Positions 1 to 7,651 are shown, counted from the stretch's first letter. The stretch: 20,162 bases of DNA from Lachnoclostridium sp. UBA6558 (GCA_002434335.1 DJJW01000043.1:106833-126994); one strand, 5' to 3'. The notes: generated by a model from the sequence alone, not told the origin. A program made the numbers and translations.

Positions 1-289
1 TATGGATATCCTCAGCTGATTTAATCTCCTTCAGAGAGATTCCCTTATAAAATTCTTTGTAAAAAGGACTATTCTCAACAGCATAGGACAGCAGTTTTAA
101 AAATCTCTTGTTCTGTATATGCCTTTCCTCTCTTAAGTTTAAATGTTTACGGCTTACAAAAAGCTTACGATATTTCTTATAATCACCTGAATACCTGCTG
201 AAATAAAGAAAAAGGCCGTACAGGCTGATTGCTGCGTTCTGAAGAAACACCGGGAGGCTGTAATATAAACCCAAGATTACTCTTTTCAT
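1..289 (-). CDS. CapK / phenylacetate-CoA ligase-like protein, N-terminal part (cut by window edge)
   Basis: An open frame begins with ATG at 289 and runs off the left edge, giving about 96 residues. The start has a strong AAGGAGG site 5-6 bases upstream. The visible part opens with a hydrophobic stretch, then a basic segment. It continues with 'LLSYAVENSPFYKEFYKG', which matches the N-terminal signature of CapK/PaaK-like adenylate-forming proteins ('LL.YA..N.PYYRE'). The ATP-binding and catalytic motifs lie outside the window. Members of this family in polysaccharide loci probably activate a carboxylic acid as an adenylate or thioester, but the substrate cannot be read from this fragment. 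It follows the GT4 gene by 63 bases that contain a hairpin and is probably co-transcribed with it. The family call rests on a short N-terminal segment. Confidence 0.6.
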   Translation of the reverse strand, partial: MKRVILGLYYSLPVFLQNAAISLYGLFLYFSRYSGDYKKYRKLFVSRKHLNLREERHIQNKRFLKLLSYAVENSPFYKEFYKGISLKEIKSAEDIH

Positions 290-310
290 AGCTCCCTCCT
301 TCTATAAATT

Positions 311-336
311 CTAGTACTGCCTTGAGGCAGTACTAG
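311..336. repeat. Perfect 11-bp inverted repeat between the GT4 and CapK-like genes
   Basis: Arms CTAGTACTGCC (311-321) and GGCAGTACTAG (326-336) are separated by four bases. On the minus-strand transcript the hairpin is followed by AATTTATAG rather than a U-run. It is therefore not a standard intrinsic terminator. It could be an attenuator, an RNA-processing site or an mRNA 3'-end stabiliser that lowers expression of the downstream CapK-like gene. Confidence 0.6.
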
Positions 337-352
337 TTGTTGTTATCGTACA

Positions 353-1468
353 CTATTCTTTTTGCAGCCCCATCTCTGTTAGCAGTATTTTATTAATCTG
401 CTCTACTTCGAACTTCTCCTTGCACAACTGATAGGAGTTCTCTCCCATAACTTCACGGAGTTTTCCATTCTGAATCAGAAACTCCAATCCTTTGGCAAGT
501 GCTTCGCTGTCCCTTGCTTTAACCAGAAAACCGTTATATCCGTCAACCACCGTTTCTCTGCATCCAGGAACATCGGTTGTTACTATTGGGCGTCCGGCTG
601 CCATAGCTTCAACTATACTCTTGCCGTTACCCTCATGATAGGAGGGTAAGACAAATATGGAGCAACGGGTAAGATATGGTCTTACATCTTCTGTGTAACC
701 GCAATAAGTAACCGCACCTTCCGATAGAAAGCACTTAAGCTCTTCCTCACTGATTGCTTCCTTATGTTCATCCAGACCGCCAACCAGCAGAAATTCAATA
801 TCTTCATATTTCCTTTTTAATTGTAAGGCTGCCTTAAAGTATTCTCTGATTCCCTTTCCCTCTACCAGTCTGGCAGTCATCAGAATACAAGCCTTCTCCG
901 GCAGGGGAAGCTTTGAAAAATAGTTCATATTAACACCTGAGCCATTGACCAGAACGCCTTTGCCTCTTTTTATTAAATTCATGGATATCATTCTTTCATA
1001 ATCATCCTGGTTCATAAAGAAACAGGTCTTACTGAAATGAAAGATAATCCGGTAGAAGCCGCACAATATGCTGCGGATAAGTAAATTATTAATCCCTTTA
1101 CCGTAAAAGGCCGTTTCAAGGCCGGTAACAAACGGATATATCTTTTTGACCCTTAGGAGTATCGAGGCAATTCCTCCGAATACAATAGGTTTAGCCATAT
1201 ATAAGAAACAGATATCCGGTTTTATTCTCTGAATTATCATTATATAACGCCACAAAAGCTTAAGGTTCTCCATAAAACCAGTACCTGTTCTGCTGCCTCC
1301 TGTTGATATATAATCTGCGCCTAATTTCGATACTTTCGCTTTCATCTCCTTCGTACTCTCAATGGAAATACAGGTTACTTCATTGCCTGCATGAACCATT
1401 TGTTTAATGAAATCTCCTCTGAAATTTGTCAGAGAGGGTCCAAAACTGGCTGCGACGATAATCTTCAT
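353..1468 (-). CDS. GT4-family glycosyltransferase of the polysaccharide cluster
   Basis: This is a predicted cytoplasmic, retaining GT-B glycosyltransferase of family 4 (PglA/CapM-like). It would add a sugar to the growing undecaprenyl-linked repeat unit. The N-terminal domain opens with 'KIIVAASFGPSLTNFRGDF'. The C-terminal nucleotide-sugar domain contains 'MTARLVEGKGI' and the E-x7-E signature 'EGNGKSIVE' (Glu279 and Glu287), followed by 'VTTDVPGCRETV'. I chose the ATG at 1468, giving 371 aa. It overlaps the WbqC stop as ATGA and has GGAGG 8 bases upstream; an in-frame extension to 1498 lacks these supports. The 4-base overlap implies translational coupling. The donor and acceptor sugars cannot be told from sequence. 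Confidence 0.9.
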   Translation of the reverse strand: MKIIVAASFGPSLTNFRGDFIKQMVHAGNEVTCISIESTKEMKAKVSKLGADYISTGGSRTGTGFMENLKLLWRYIMIIQRIKPDICFLYMAKPIVFGGIASILLRVKKIYPFVTGLETAFYGKGINNLLIRSILCGFYRIIFHFSKTCFFMNQDDYERMISMNLIKRGKGVLVNGSGVNMNYFSKLPLPEKACILMTARLVEGKGIREYFKAALQLKRKYEDIEFLLVGGLDEHKEAISEEELKCFLSEGAVTYCGYTEDVRPYLTRCSIFVLPSYHEGNGKSIVEAMAAGRPIVTTDVPGCRETVVDGYNGFLVKARDSEALAKGLEFLIQNGKLREVMGENSYQLCKEKFEVEQINKILLTEMGLQKE

Positions 1469-2148
1469 TTTTTCCGCTCCTCCAGCACTCTGTTCCAATC
1501 AAACCCGCAGGAAAACAGAAAATCCAATACCGAAAGATTCTCTTCAAAGGCACCCCATTGCTGCGGATAGGAGAAGGGCTTATAATCCGTATAGGTCAGA
1601 GTAATCCCTTTTTTCTCAAAGTTCTCACTCCTTTGATAACTCTTCGCACCAAGCCCTGAATAATATTCGTTTGCATGGAGCAATGAGCAAATATCCAGTA
1701 TCCGCTCCTCTTTTACGGTATGAATATTTAATTCCGATGACTTTATAATGGCAGTTCTTATTCCGAAGCCTGCCAGGATAAAACGGTTTATTGTTATATT
1801 CATATCAGCAAGACTTTCATATTTGGCAAGCAGCAGTTCTTTTATCATGGGAAAGATATCATTATAATACTTACAGTGTTTATAATTGGCAGTTATAAGA
1901 GCCAAATGCTTTTCTTTCCAGCCGATTTCGTCTTTTGTGCGTACTTTGTTAATGGTATCCTTAAAATGATACTCTAAAGGAATCGTCAGCCTTTTTCTTC
2001 CCTGCGGAGTCTTAATATCATTTCTATGATGCATATTATTATTGGAAAATTGAACATCATCCAGATATACAAACAGATCCGCTTTGGATATCTTATAAAA
2101 ATGACCCAGATAGGGAATATAATCCGGCTGATGGATAGCGATTCTCAT
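1465..2148 (-). CDS. WbqC family protein
   Basis: The 227-aa protein begins 'MRIAIHQPDYIPYLGHFYKI' and continues 'DLFVYLDDVQFSNNNMHHRNDIKTPQG', the N-terminal hallmark of the WbqC-like family: a conserved HQP, a YLD-D block and an N/H-rich segment. WbqC proteins occur in O-antigen, capsule and exopolysaccharide clusters. Their biochemical role is not firmly established, although involvement in modifying an amino sugar has been suggested from gene context. Here it lies between the initiating sugar-phosphate transferase and a GT4 transferase, overlapping the latter by 4 bases, so the stoichiometry is probably coupled. There is no signal peptide or membrane helix, so it is expected to be cytoplasmic. 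The length is typical for the family, and the family assignment is strong although the function is not. Confidence 0.88.
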   Translation of the reverse strand: MRIAIHQPDYIPYLGHFYKISKADLFVYLDDVQFSNNNMHHRNDIKTPQGRKRLTIPLEYHFKDTINKVRTKDEIGWKEKHLALITANYKHCKYYNDIFPMIKELLLAKYESLADMNITINRFILAGFGIRTAIIKSSELNIHTVKEERILDICSLLHANEYYSGLGAKSYQRSENFEKKGITLTYTDYKPFSYPQQWGAFEENLSVLDFLFSCGFDWNRVLEERKK

Positions 2149-2183
2149 GCCTACCTCTTTCCGCCGCCTAACAGGACCATACG

Positions 2184-2783
2184 TTATTTGTCCTGTGGGT
2201 CAGCATATACATTACTTCCTTTAAGCACTGTTACTGCTGTCTTTATAACTATTATAAAGTCACTTTTTAAAGTGATATCTTCAACATAAGCAACATCCAT
2301 TCTAAATTGTTTCTCTCTATCCGCTGCTGCCCGGTATTTCATATCTATGGAGCAAAATAAGCCAGGAAGTACAGAAAACCTCTTATCATAGGAATAACCT
2401 TCAATTTTGAATTCTGCCTCTTCTTCCAGAATGGGTCTGGGCCCAACAATTGCCATATCTCCTCTTAAGATGTTAAAAAGCTGAGGAAGTTCATCCAAAC
2501 TTGTTTTTCTAAGTATTCTACCGATATGTGTTATCCTGGAATCTCCCTGGTATGCTCTAGTTTCAGGGTTTTCATGATTTTCTTTCATTGTTCTGAATTT
2601 ATATATTTTAAACGGTTTTTTATCTTTACCAAGTCGATATTGTGTAAAGATAACTTTTCCTCCATCTTCTAACTTAATACTGGCTGCTATTATGAGAAGT
2701 AAAGGACAGAATAGGATTAAAAGTACTGCACTTACTGACTTCTCAATCTTTTGCTTCATATATCTTTCATAGATGCCTGTCAT
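2184..2783 (-). CDS. Initiating polyprenyl-phosphate sugar-phosphate transferase (PglC/EpsL-like)
   Basis: This bacterial sugar transferase moves a (modified) HexNAc-1-phosphate from UDP to undecaprenyl phosphate at the inner face of the membrane, which starts repeat-unit assembly. At 199 aa it matches the short monotopic PglC type rather than the long WcaJ type. Residues 16-36 form one hydrophobic segment with an internal proline (Pro27), as expected for a re-entrant helix. The core contains 'LEDGGKVIFTQYRLGK', 'FKIYKFRTM', an Asp-x-Arg motif around Asp81 ('GDSRIT'), 'RKTSLDELPQLFN' and 'LRGDMAIVGPRP'. The start at 2783 has a GGGAGG site with a rather long gap of about 13 bases; an internal ATG at 2759 is possible. 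Its position after the 4,6-dehydratase suggests a 6-deoxy-HexNAc derivative as the first sugar, which is inference. Confidence 0.93.
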   Translation of the reverse strand: MTGIYERYMKQKIEKSVSAVLLILFCPLLLIIAASIKLEDGGKVIFTQYRLGKDKKPFKIYKFRTMKENHENPETRAYQGDSRITHIGRILRKTSLDELPQLFNILRGDMAIVGPRPILEEEAEFKIEGYSYDKRFSVLPGLFCSIDMKYRAAADREKQFRMDVAYVEDITLKSDFIIVIKTAVTVLKGSNVYADPQDK

Positions 2784-2861
2784 AACAACTAGAAATACCT
2801 CCCGTCTGCTTTTTACTGCCGCTTAATGTTACTAAGTCATTTCCCAAACGGTTTAAAATCT

Positions 2862-3542
2862 TTAAAATATTCTTCGAAAAGCACATTCAAAGGATTCTGC
2901 CAATAAAAGCCCTGCCTGGCTGCCGCGATATGCTGCTAAACCTTTTATTGCTGCTTCACTGCGAGGATGGGGGTAGGGACGCATAACCCCTTCATATTGG
3001 GATAGTGCTTTCATTTTTGTATTGATACCTTCTTCTTTTACCTCCACAAATACATTGGGGGTGAAAGGAGGTAGTGTTGGATTTAGATTCCATTCTGTTG
3101 AGGAAGGAATCTCCATATATAGCAATTCCTTAATCGGTTTTATGTTTTCTTTTCTCTGAAACAATCTTACTGCCGCCTGGCAGGCAATTGAGGTATAATA
3201 ATGGTCGTTATTCATATCAGCCGGATGATGAGTAAACACCATTGCAGCCAGTGTTACTGTTAAGATTTCTTCAATAAATTGAACAAGTTTAAGATGAGGG
3301 ACCGTGTTAAATTCTATATTGGGAAACTTGCCAAGATAGACCTTATGAACACCAAGAATACGGCAGCAACTTACGATATCCTTGTAAAGTTTCTGTATCC
3401 CGGGACGATTTTTTCTCGCTCCGGCTTCACCGCATAGTATGCAGACTTCTGCCCTGTTACCCTCTGCAGTAATTTTATGAATGAAAGCACCTGCTCCCAG
3501 CACTTCATCGTCAGGATGTGCAACAACAAATAGATAGTTCAT
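2862..3542 (-). CDS. PIG-L family N-acetyl-sugar deacetylase
   Basis: This is a LmbE/PIG-L zinc-dependent deacetylase of about 226 aa. The AHPDDE metal-binding motif is at residues 8-13 ('YLFVVAHPDDEVLGAG'). A second metal/catalytic block, 'THHPADMNNDHY', lies in the middle of the protein, as in MshB, BshB and GlcNAc-PI deacetylases. The expected reaction is removal of an N-acetyl group from an amino sugar, leaving a free amine. I prefer the ATG at 3542: the family usually begins just before this motif, and AGAGG lies about 10 bases upstream. The frame stays open to an ATG at 3587 with a poorer site. It sits between the 4,6-dehydratase and the initiating transferase, so its substrate is probably a sugar nucleotide or lipid-linked sugar of this pathway rather than bacillithiol or GPI precursors. 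Confidence 0.88.
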   Translation of the reverse strand: MNYLFVVAHPDDEVLGAGAFIHKITAEGNRAEVCILCGEAGARKNRPGIQKLYKDIVSCCRILGVHKVYLGKFPNIEFNTVPHLKLVQFIEEILTVTLAAMVFTHHPADMNNDHYYTSIACQAAVRLFQRKENIKPIKELLYMEIPSSTEWNLNPTLPPFTPNVFVEVKEEGINTKMKALSQYEGVMRPYPHPRSEAAIKGLAAYRGSQAGLLLAESFECAFRRIF

Positions 3543-3608
3543 ACCTGTTTGGCCTCTGCTTTGGCTGCTTATTCCTATTAATGTCATAATTCAACTGTAT
3601 TACTTCCA

Positions 3609-4724
3609 TTATCCATTGATTGTCTCAGGGTCTTTAAAGGTTGGTACAATGGTCTTTAAGGTTTCTCTGATTATTTCTGCTGAATCTGACTCTATTGCTT
3701 CCTTTAACAGCTTCATGGAATTTAATATACAGGGCAGCCTTATTTCTTCCTGTTTTTCAATAAATATCTTATGATTAACTGTTGCAATGAGTTCATCTCT
3801 ATTTGTCAAAATCTCTTCATATAACTTTTCTCCCGGTCTTAAACCGGTTTCAACTATCTCGATATCACTGTAAGGAATATAACCGTTAAGTTTTATCAGA
3901 TCTTCCGCTAACTTTAAAATATTGATCGGACTTCCCATATCCAATATATAGATTTCAGAGCTTCTGGCCATCTCTCCTGCTTTCAGCACCAGGGATGCAG
4001 CCTCTTCTACCGTCATAAAATAACGAGTAACCTTTTTATCAGTTACGGTAACCGGACCGCCTCTGGCTATCTGTGTCTGAAACAGAGGAATAACGGAACC
4101 GTTTGAGCCTAGCACATTACCGAATCTTACTGCTGCAAATCTGGTTTCTTTACAGAATTTCATACTCTGAAGTATCATTTCACAGAACCTTTTACTGGCT
4201 CCCATGATATTAGTGGGATTAACTGCTTTATCCGTAGATATCAATACGAATTTCTCTGTTTTATATGTTCTTGCGGCCATCACAACATTGTAGGTTCCAA
4301 AAATATTGTTTTTTACTGCCTCTGCCGGGCAATCTTCCATTAATGGAACGTGTTTATGTGCGGCTGCATGGAATACAAGTTGTGGATGGTACTTATTGAA
4401 AATATGATCAATAGCAGCAATATCCTGAACGGAAGCTATCTCCACCTTCAGATCCAGATTTTTTATCATACTGCTCAATTCCTGCTGCAATTCATATGTT
4501 GTATTCTCGTAATTATCTAATATGATAAGTTGCTTCGGTCTGCTTTTAGCAGCTTGCCGACAGACCTCCGAGCCTATGGTTCCGCCTCCGCCTGTAACAA
4601 GAATTACCTTATCCTTAAGGTAATTCTCTTCTTTCTCTTCTGCAAAGTAAACCGGTTTTCGTCCCAGTAATTCACTTGTAATGGAGAACGGTTTATTATC
4701 TACTCCTGCCACATAACCCTTCAA
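3609..4724 (-). CDS. UDP-HexNAc 4,6-dehydratase, CapD/PglF-like, without N-terminal membrane domain
   Basis: This SDR-family polysaccharide enzyme is predicted to convert UDP-GlcNAc (or a relative) to the UDP-4-keto-6-deoxy sugar. The Rossmann motif is 'LVTGGGGTIGSEV' (about residues 43-54). 'STDKAVNPTNIMGASKR' (about 163-179) carries Met where classical SDRs have the catalytic Tyr (M174, K178), as in PglF/CapD-type enzymes, and 'FGNVLGSNGSVIPLF' follows. PglF/FlaA1-like relatives often have about 200 extra residues with four membrane helices; here the enzyme is 371 aa and soluble. I chose a TTG start at 4724 because AAGGGGGTGATC precedes it, nearly identical to the ideal anti-16S sequence. 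The frame is open to an ATG at 4847, but those residues look non-coding and include no membrane helix. It is the first gene of the six-gene minus-strand unit. Confidence 0.9.
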   Translation of the reverse strand: MKGYVAGVDNKPFSITSELLGRKPVYFAEEKEENYLKDKVILVTGGGGTIGSEVCRQAAKSRPKQLIILDNYENTTYELQQELSSMIKNLDLKVEIASVQDIAAIDHIFNKYHPQLVFHAAAHKHVPLMEDCPAEAVKNNIFGTYNVVMAARTYKTEKFVLISTDKAVNPTNIMGASKRFCEMILQSMKFCKETRFAAVRFGNVLGSNGSVIPLFQTQIARGGPVTVTDKKVTRYFMTVEEAASLVLKAGEMARSSEIYILDMGSPINILKLAEDLIKLNGYIPYSDIEIVETGLRPGEKLYEEILTNRDELIATVNHKIFIEKQEEIRLPCILNSMKLLKEAIESDSAEIIRETLKTIVPTFKDPETING

Positions 4725-4736
4725 CCGGATCACCCC
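4725..4736 (-). promoter_or_regulatory. Exceptionally strong Shine-Dalgarno site that decides a TTG start
   Basis: On the minus strand AAGGGGGTGATC precedes the TTG at 4724. It differs from the extended 16S-complementary sequence AAGGAGGTGATC by one base, with the core about 8 bases from the start codon. This is strong evidence that translation of the 4,6-dehydratase starts at this TTG and not at the upstream in-frame ATG. Confidence 0.7.
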
Positions 4737-4754
4737 CTTACCCTTACTAGTATT

Positions 4755-4785
4755 AATATATTCCTTATGAATCTCATTGTGACAA
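4755..4785 (-). promoter_or_regulatory. Candidate promoter of the dehydratase-to-CapK unit with an operator-like palindrome
   Basis: On the minus strand TTGTCA (4780-4785) and TATATT (4755-4760) are separated by 19 bases, which is longer than ideal. An imperfect palindrome, CTCATT-N7-AATGAG (4773-4791), overlaps the -35 element. The region lies between two divergently transcribed genes, so at least one promoter in each direction is needed. The assignment is tentative. A plus-strand TTGTGA-N18-TGCAAT overlapping the same palindrome could serve the gene at 4919. Confidence 0.35.
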
Positions 4786-4918
4786 AATGAGTCATGCTGA
4801 TGCAATAAACTCTGTCGATTTAAGTAACATTTGGATTTCAAGCGCATAAGATATTAGGAAACTACATGGTAGCTTTTTTACCCAATGAATCAAAGTTTAG
4901 AGAGGAGCTGGAATTTAA

Positions 4919-5251
4919 ATGCCATTTATAGGTTTGGATATTTTTACGATGTTTTTGATCATTATTGTACCCGGTATTTTTGCCGACAGAATCTTCCGAC
5001 TAATCGCTTTCTGTCATAAAACCAGCAGCATTTACACATCCCTGATTTTTAGTTTAGTTATCTATTGGATAAATATTTTCGGACTGTTTGTTTTCAAGGA
5101 CATTACGAATTTCTCAATTTTAAATGCATCCTTTGACTGCTTGCAGTTTACAAGAAGATATATCCTTCTCGCCCTTATAGTGGGTGCTATCCTGGGTGTT
5201 ATCGCTGGTTTTGCCGGATGGCTGCTTTGCAGACTTCGTAGAGATACCTAA
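4919..5251 (+). CDS. Small three-helix membrane protein of unknown function
   Basis: The 110-aa protein has three predicted membrane segments, at about residues 5-25, 38-58 and 81-104, and a short basic tail (RLRRDT). The first helix contains 'IIIVPGIFADRIFRLI'. This is reminiscent of the start of DUF6338-type small membrane proteins, a weak resemblance that I would not rely on. A GAGGAG site lies about 11 bases upstream of the ATG. It is the only plus-strand gene in the polysaccharide locus and ends at its own strong terminator, so it is a monocistronic unit. It could be a locus accessory protein or a later insertion. No catalytic motif is visible. Confidence 0.7.
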   Translation: MPFIGLDIFTMFLIIIVPGIFADRIFRLIAFCHKTSSIYTSLIFSLVIYWINIFGLFVFKDITNFSILNASFDCLQFTRRYILLALIVGAILGVIAGFAGWLLCRLRRDT

Positions 5252-5253
5252 AT

Positions 5254-5287
5254 AAAAAAACAGGTCCTCATGGGCCTGTTTTTTTAT
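5254..5287. terminator. Bidirectional intrinsic terminator between convergent genes
   Basis: A stem AACAGGTCC / GGGCCTGTT with one G-U pair and a short loop is flanked by an A-run on the left and a T-run on the right. It can terminate the plus-strand membrane-protein gene and the minus-strand dehydrogenase-epimerase unit, which converge here. Confidence 0.9.
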
Positions 5288-5368
5288 TCAAGTATAACAT
5301 GTTGCAGATTTTACAGTTGCCTGTAACTAAATCTTTAAAGCACTCTCTAATTTGACAGATCCTCAGAG

Positions 5369-6241
5369 TTATGTCTTCGAGGAAATTTCTTTTTCTACCA
5401 TTTCTTTAATTGATTCTTCATATCCTCTAATACAGTAATCAAAGTTTTCATAATCTGATAAATCTCTTTCATAGCAGTCATCACCAAAAATCTTTTTGAT
5501 AAAGCCTACCTTGGGTATTAAAAAGCTAATAATCGGATTAAAGACTTTTATGGGGTAGATTTTCGTCCCATTATAGCATGCAATGGTCTGGAGCATTTTC
5601 CAGGTTGAAATATAATCTTGATTTTGAGGATGGTATATTCCTCTGTCATTTTTTTCAATGATAATTCGAATCAGTTCACATAAGTTTATTATGTCAACCA
5701 TACTTCGTCGATTGGGATAACACGGAAAAATAAAAAGGTATTTTGCGGCTTTCAGCAGGATTCGTATATTTCCTTTACAGCCATATCCATATACAACCGG
5801 CGGTCTTATAATCGCTATACTAAAATTACTATCCTCTAAAGCTAATATAGCGGTTTCACCTTCCCGTTTACTCTTGCCATAGATGCTGTCAGGGTTAATG
5901 GAGGTATTTCTGTTCACTGTTTTTCCGGTATCTCCGTAAACATTCATACTGCTGATGTATATATACTGGCTAACTCCGTTTGCTTTAGCTTTCTTTGCTG
6001 ATTCCAAGACCTGATCTCTGTTTACCTGATAGTATAAACTTCTGTTTTTTCTTTCTTCTTTCCTATGAGCGATACCGGAAGCATTGATAATAGTTTTATA
6101 CCCGGACAGGTCTAGCATTCTCCATTCTTCATTTCTGGCGGAGACACTTGTTACTGCATATGCATTTCTTCGCAGCCATTCAGCCAGGGAACTGCCTATA
6201 AAACCGTACTTACCGATAATAAGAACCTTATCCCCTGCCAT
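5369..6241 (-). CDS. NAD-dependent sugar-nucleotide epimerase/dehydratase (extended SDR)
   Basis: This 290-aa extended short-chain dehydrogenase probably acts on the product of the upstream UDP-sugar dehydrogenase, or supplies another UDP-HexNAc. The N-terminal Rossmann motif is 'VLIIGKYGFIGSSL' (GxxGFIG). 'INASGIAHRKEE' is typical of SDRs in clostridial exopolysaccharide loci. 'YISSMNVYG' supplies the catalytic Ser region and 'DSIYGKSK' the YxxxK pair (Tyr121, Lys125). The start at 6241 lies one base after the upstream TAA and has GGAGA 8 bases away; the in-frame extension into the upstream gene is unlikely. A C4-epimerase (UDP-HexNAcA or UDP-HexNAc) is my best guess, but the specificity is not determined. 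Confidence 0.88.
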   Translation of the reverse strand: MAGDKVLIIGKYGFIGSSLAEWLRRNAYAVTSVSARNEEWRMLDLSGYKTIINASGIAHRKEERKNRSLYYQVNRDQVLESAKKAKANGVSQYIYISSMNVYGDTGKTVNRNTSINPDSIYGKSKREGETAILALEDSNFSIAIIRPPVVYGYGCKGNIRILLKAAKYLFIFPCYPNRRSMVDIINLCELIRIIIEKNDRGIYHPQNQDYISTWKMLQTIACYNGTKIYPIKVFNPIISFLIPKVGFIKKIFGDDCYERDLSDYENFDYCIRGYEESIKEMVEKEISSKT

Positions 6242-6242
6242 T

Positions 6243-7562
6243 TTATAGTCTCCAAAATAGATAGCCATCAGAGAGCCATTTATTCTTATCAAGTATTCCT
6301 TTTACATCTATCAGCACCTTTTCCTCTGCTCTTCCGGCTGTATACATGTCTTGAATTTCATTTTCCGTTAATCTTAAATATTCATCATGTGCCACAGCAA
6401 ATACCAGGCAATCCGCTTCCTTGATATCCTGCCTGTCGACAAGCTCGATATTATAATGTCGTTTGGTTTCAGCCTTATCTGCCAGAGGATCGGTAATTAT
6501 GGGATCTAAGCCATATTCCCTAAGTTTATCGACGATATCCAATACTTTCGTATTTCTGATATCCGGACAGTTTTCCTTAAAGGTAATACCTAAAATTACA
6601 ACTTTACTATTCTTAACCGGTTTATTTGTCAGTATCAGTTTCTTTATAATATTATCTGCCACGAATTCACCCATACCGTCATTTATCTTTCTGCCGGATA
6701 GAATAATCTGTGAATGATAGCCTAAACGCTCAGCTTCATATATGAAATAATAAGGATCCACCCCGATACAATGTCCACCTACAAGCCCAGGATAAAAGCT
6801 AAGCGCATTCCATTTGGTACTCATTGCTTCAATCACTTCCTTTGTGTCTATCTGCATACGGTTAAATACCATTGCCAGTTCATTCATAAACGCTATATTA
6901 ATATCTCTCTGGCTGTTCTCAACCACCTTAGCCGCTTCAGCAACCTTAATGCTGCTTACTCTTACTACACCCGCTTCTATAATTTCTTCATAAACTGCTG
7001 CGACCTCCTGTAAGGTTTCCTCATCCATACCTGATACAATCTTTCTGATGTTCTCAAGACGGTGAACCTTATCTCCTGGATTAATTCGTTCTGGTGAATA
7101 TCCCACTTTAAAATCTTTGCCACAAATCATTCCGGAAGCTCTGTTTAATATAGGTACACACACCTCTTCCGTTACACCTGGGTAAACAGTGGATTCATAT
7201 ACAATAATAGAACCTTTTTTTAAATTCCTGCCGACTATTTCACTGGCTGCTTCAACGGGTTCAAGATCCGGTGTCTTGTGAATATTAACGGGTGTAGGTA
7301 CAGCGATAATATGAAATTTTGCCTCCTTAAGTTTCTCTTCATCATATGTGAATTCTATGTTAGCATCCTGGATGGCTTTATTCCCTACTTCTTTGGTTGG
7401 ATCTATTCCATTTCTATACTTATTAATAACCTCAGCACTAATGTCAAAACCGATAACATTATATGTTTTGGAGAAAGCCAGGGCCAGGGGCATACCTACA
7501 TACCCCAATCCTATGACCGCCAGACTTTCTTTTCTTTCGGATAAATCTTCAGCCAAACTCAT
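6243..7562 (-). CDS. UDP-N-acetylhexosamine 6-dehydrogenase (TviB/WbpO-like)
   Basis: This nucleotide-sugar dehydrogenase oxidises C6 of a UDP-HexNAc twice with NAD to give the uronic acid. The family has three parts: the N-terminal NAD domain ('LAVIGLGYVGMPLA'), the central dimerisation and catalytic domain ('GYSPERINPGDKVHRLENI', 'VVENSQRDINIAFMNE', and 'VGGHCIGVDPYY' with the catalytic Cys265), and the C-terminal UDP-binding domain ('VVILGITFKENCPDIRNTKV'). 'YSPERINPGD' favours the TviB/WbpO group, which acts on UDP-GlcNAc or UDP-GalNAc, over UDP-glucose dehydrogenase. I chose the ATG at 7562 (439 aa) because GTGAGG lies 8 bases upstream; the ATG at 7583 has no such site. It is first in a two-gene unit with the SDR. 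Confidence 0.92.
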   Translation of the reverse strand: MSLAEDLSERKESLAVIGLGYVGMPLALAFSKTYNVIGFDISAEVINKYRNGIDPTKEVGNKAIQDANIEFTYDEEKLKEAKFHIIAVPTPVNIHKTPDLEPVEAASEIVGRNLKKGSIIVYESTVYPGVTEEVCVPILNRASGMICGKDFKVGYSPERINPGDKVHRLENIRKIVSGMDEETLQEVAAVYEEIIEAGVVRVSSIKVAEAAKVVENSQRDINIAFMNELAMVFNRMQIDTKEVIEAMSTKWNALSFYPGLVGGHCIGVDPYYFIYEAERLGYHSQIILSGRKINDGMGEFVADNIIKKLILTNKPVKNSKVVILGITFKENCPDIRNTKVLDIVDKLREYGLDPIITDPLADKAETKRHYNIELVDRQDIKEADCLVFAVAHDEYLRLTENEIQDMYTAGRAEEKVLIDVKGILDKNKWLSDGYLFWRL

Positions 7563-7588
7563 AACCACTACCTCACTATCCATAATTT

Positions 7589-7616
7589 ATTATAAAAGGT
7601 TTATTCCCTATTTCAA
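7589..7616 (-). promoter_or_regulatory. Sigma-A-type promoter of the dehydrogenase-epimerase unit
   Basis: On the minus strand TTGAAA (7611-7616) and a perfect TATAAT (7589-7594) are 16 bases apart. Transcription would begin about 20 bases upstream of the ATG at 7562. Confidence 0.75.
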
Positions 7617-7651
7617 TAGTATGACAAAACCAGCTTTTTGCCACAAAAAGA

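Noticed and set aside
4725..4847. N-terminal extension of the 4,6-dehydratase to an ATG at 4847.
   Set aside because: The extra residues show no family similarity or membrane helix, and the near-ideal ribosome site points to the TTG at 4724.
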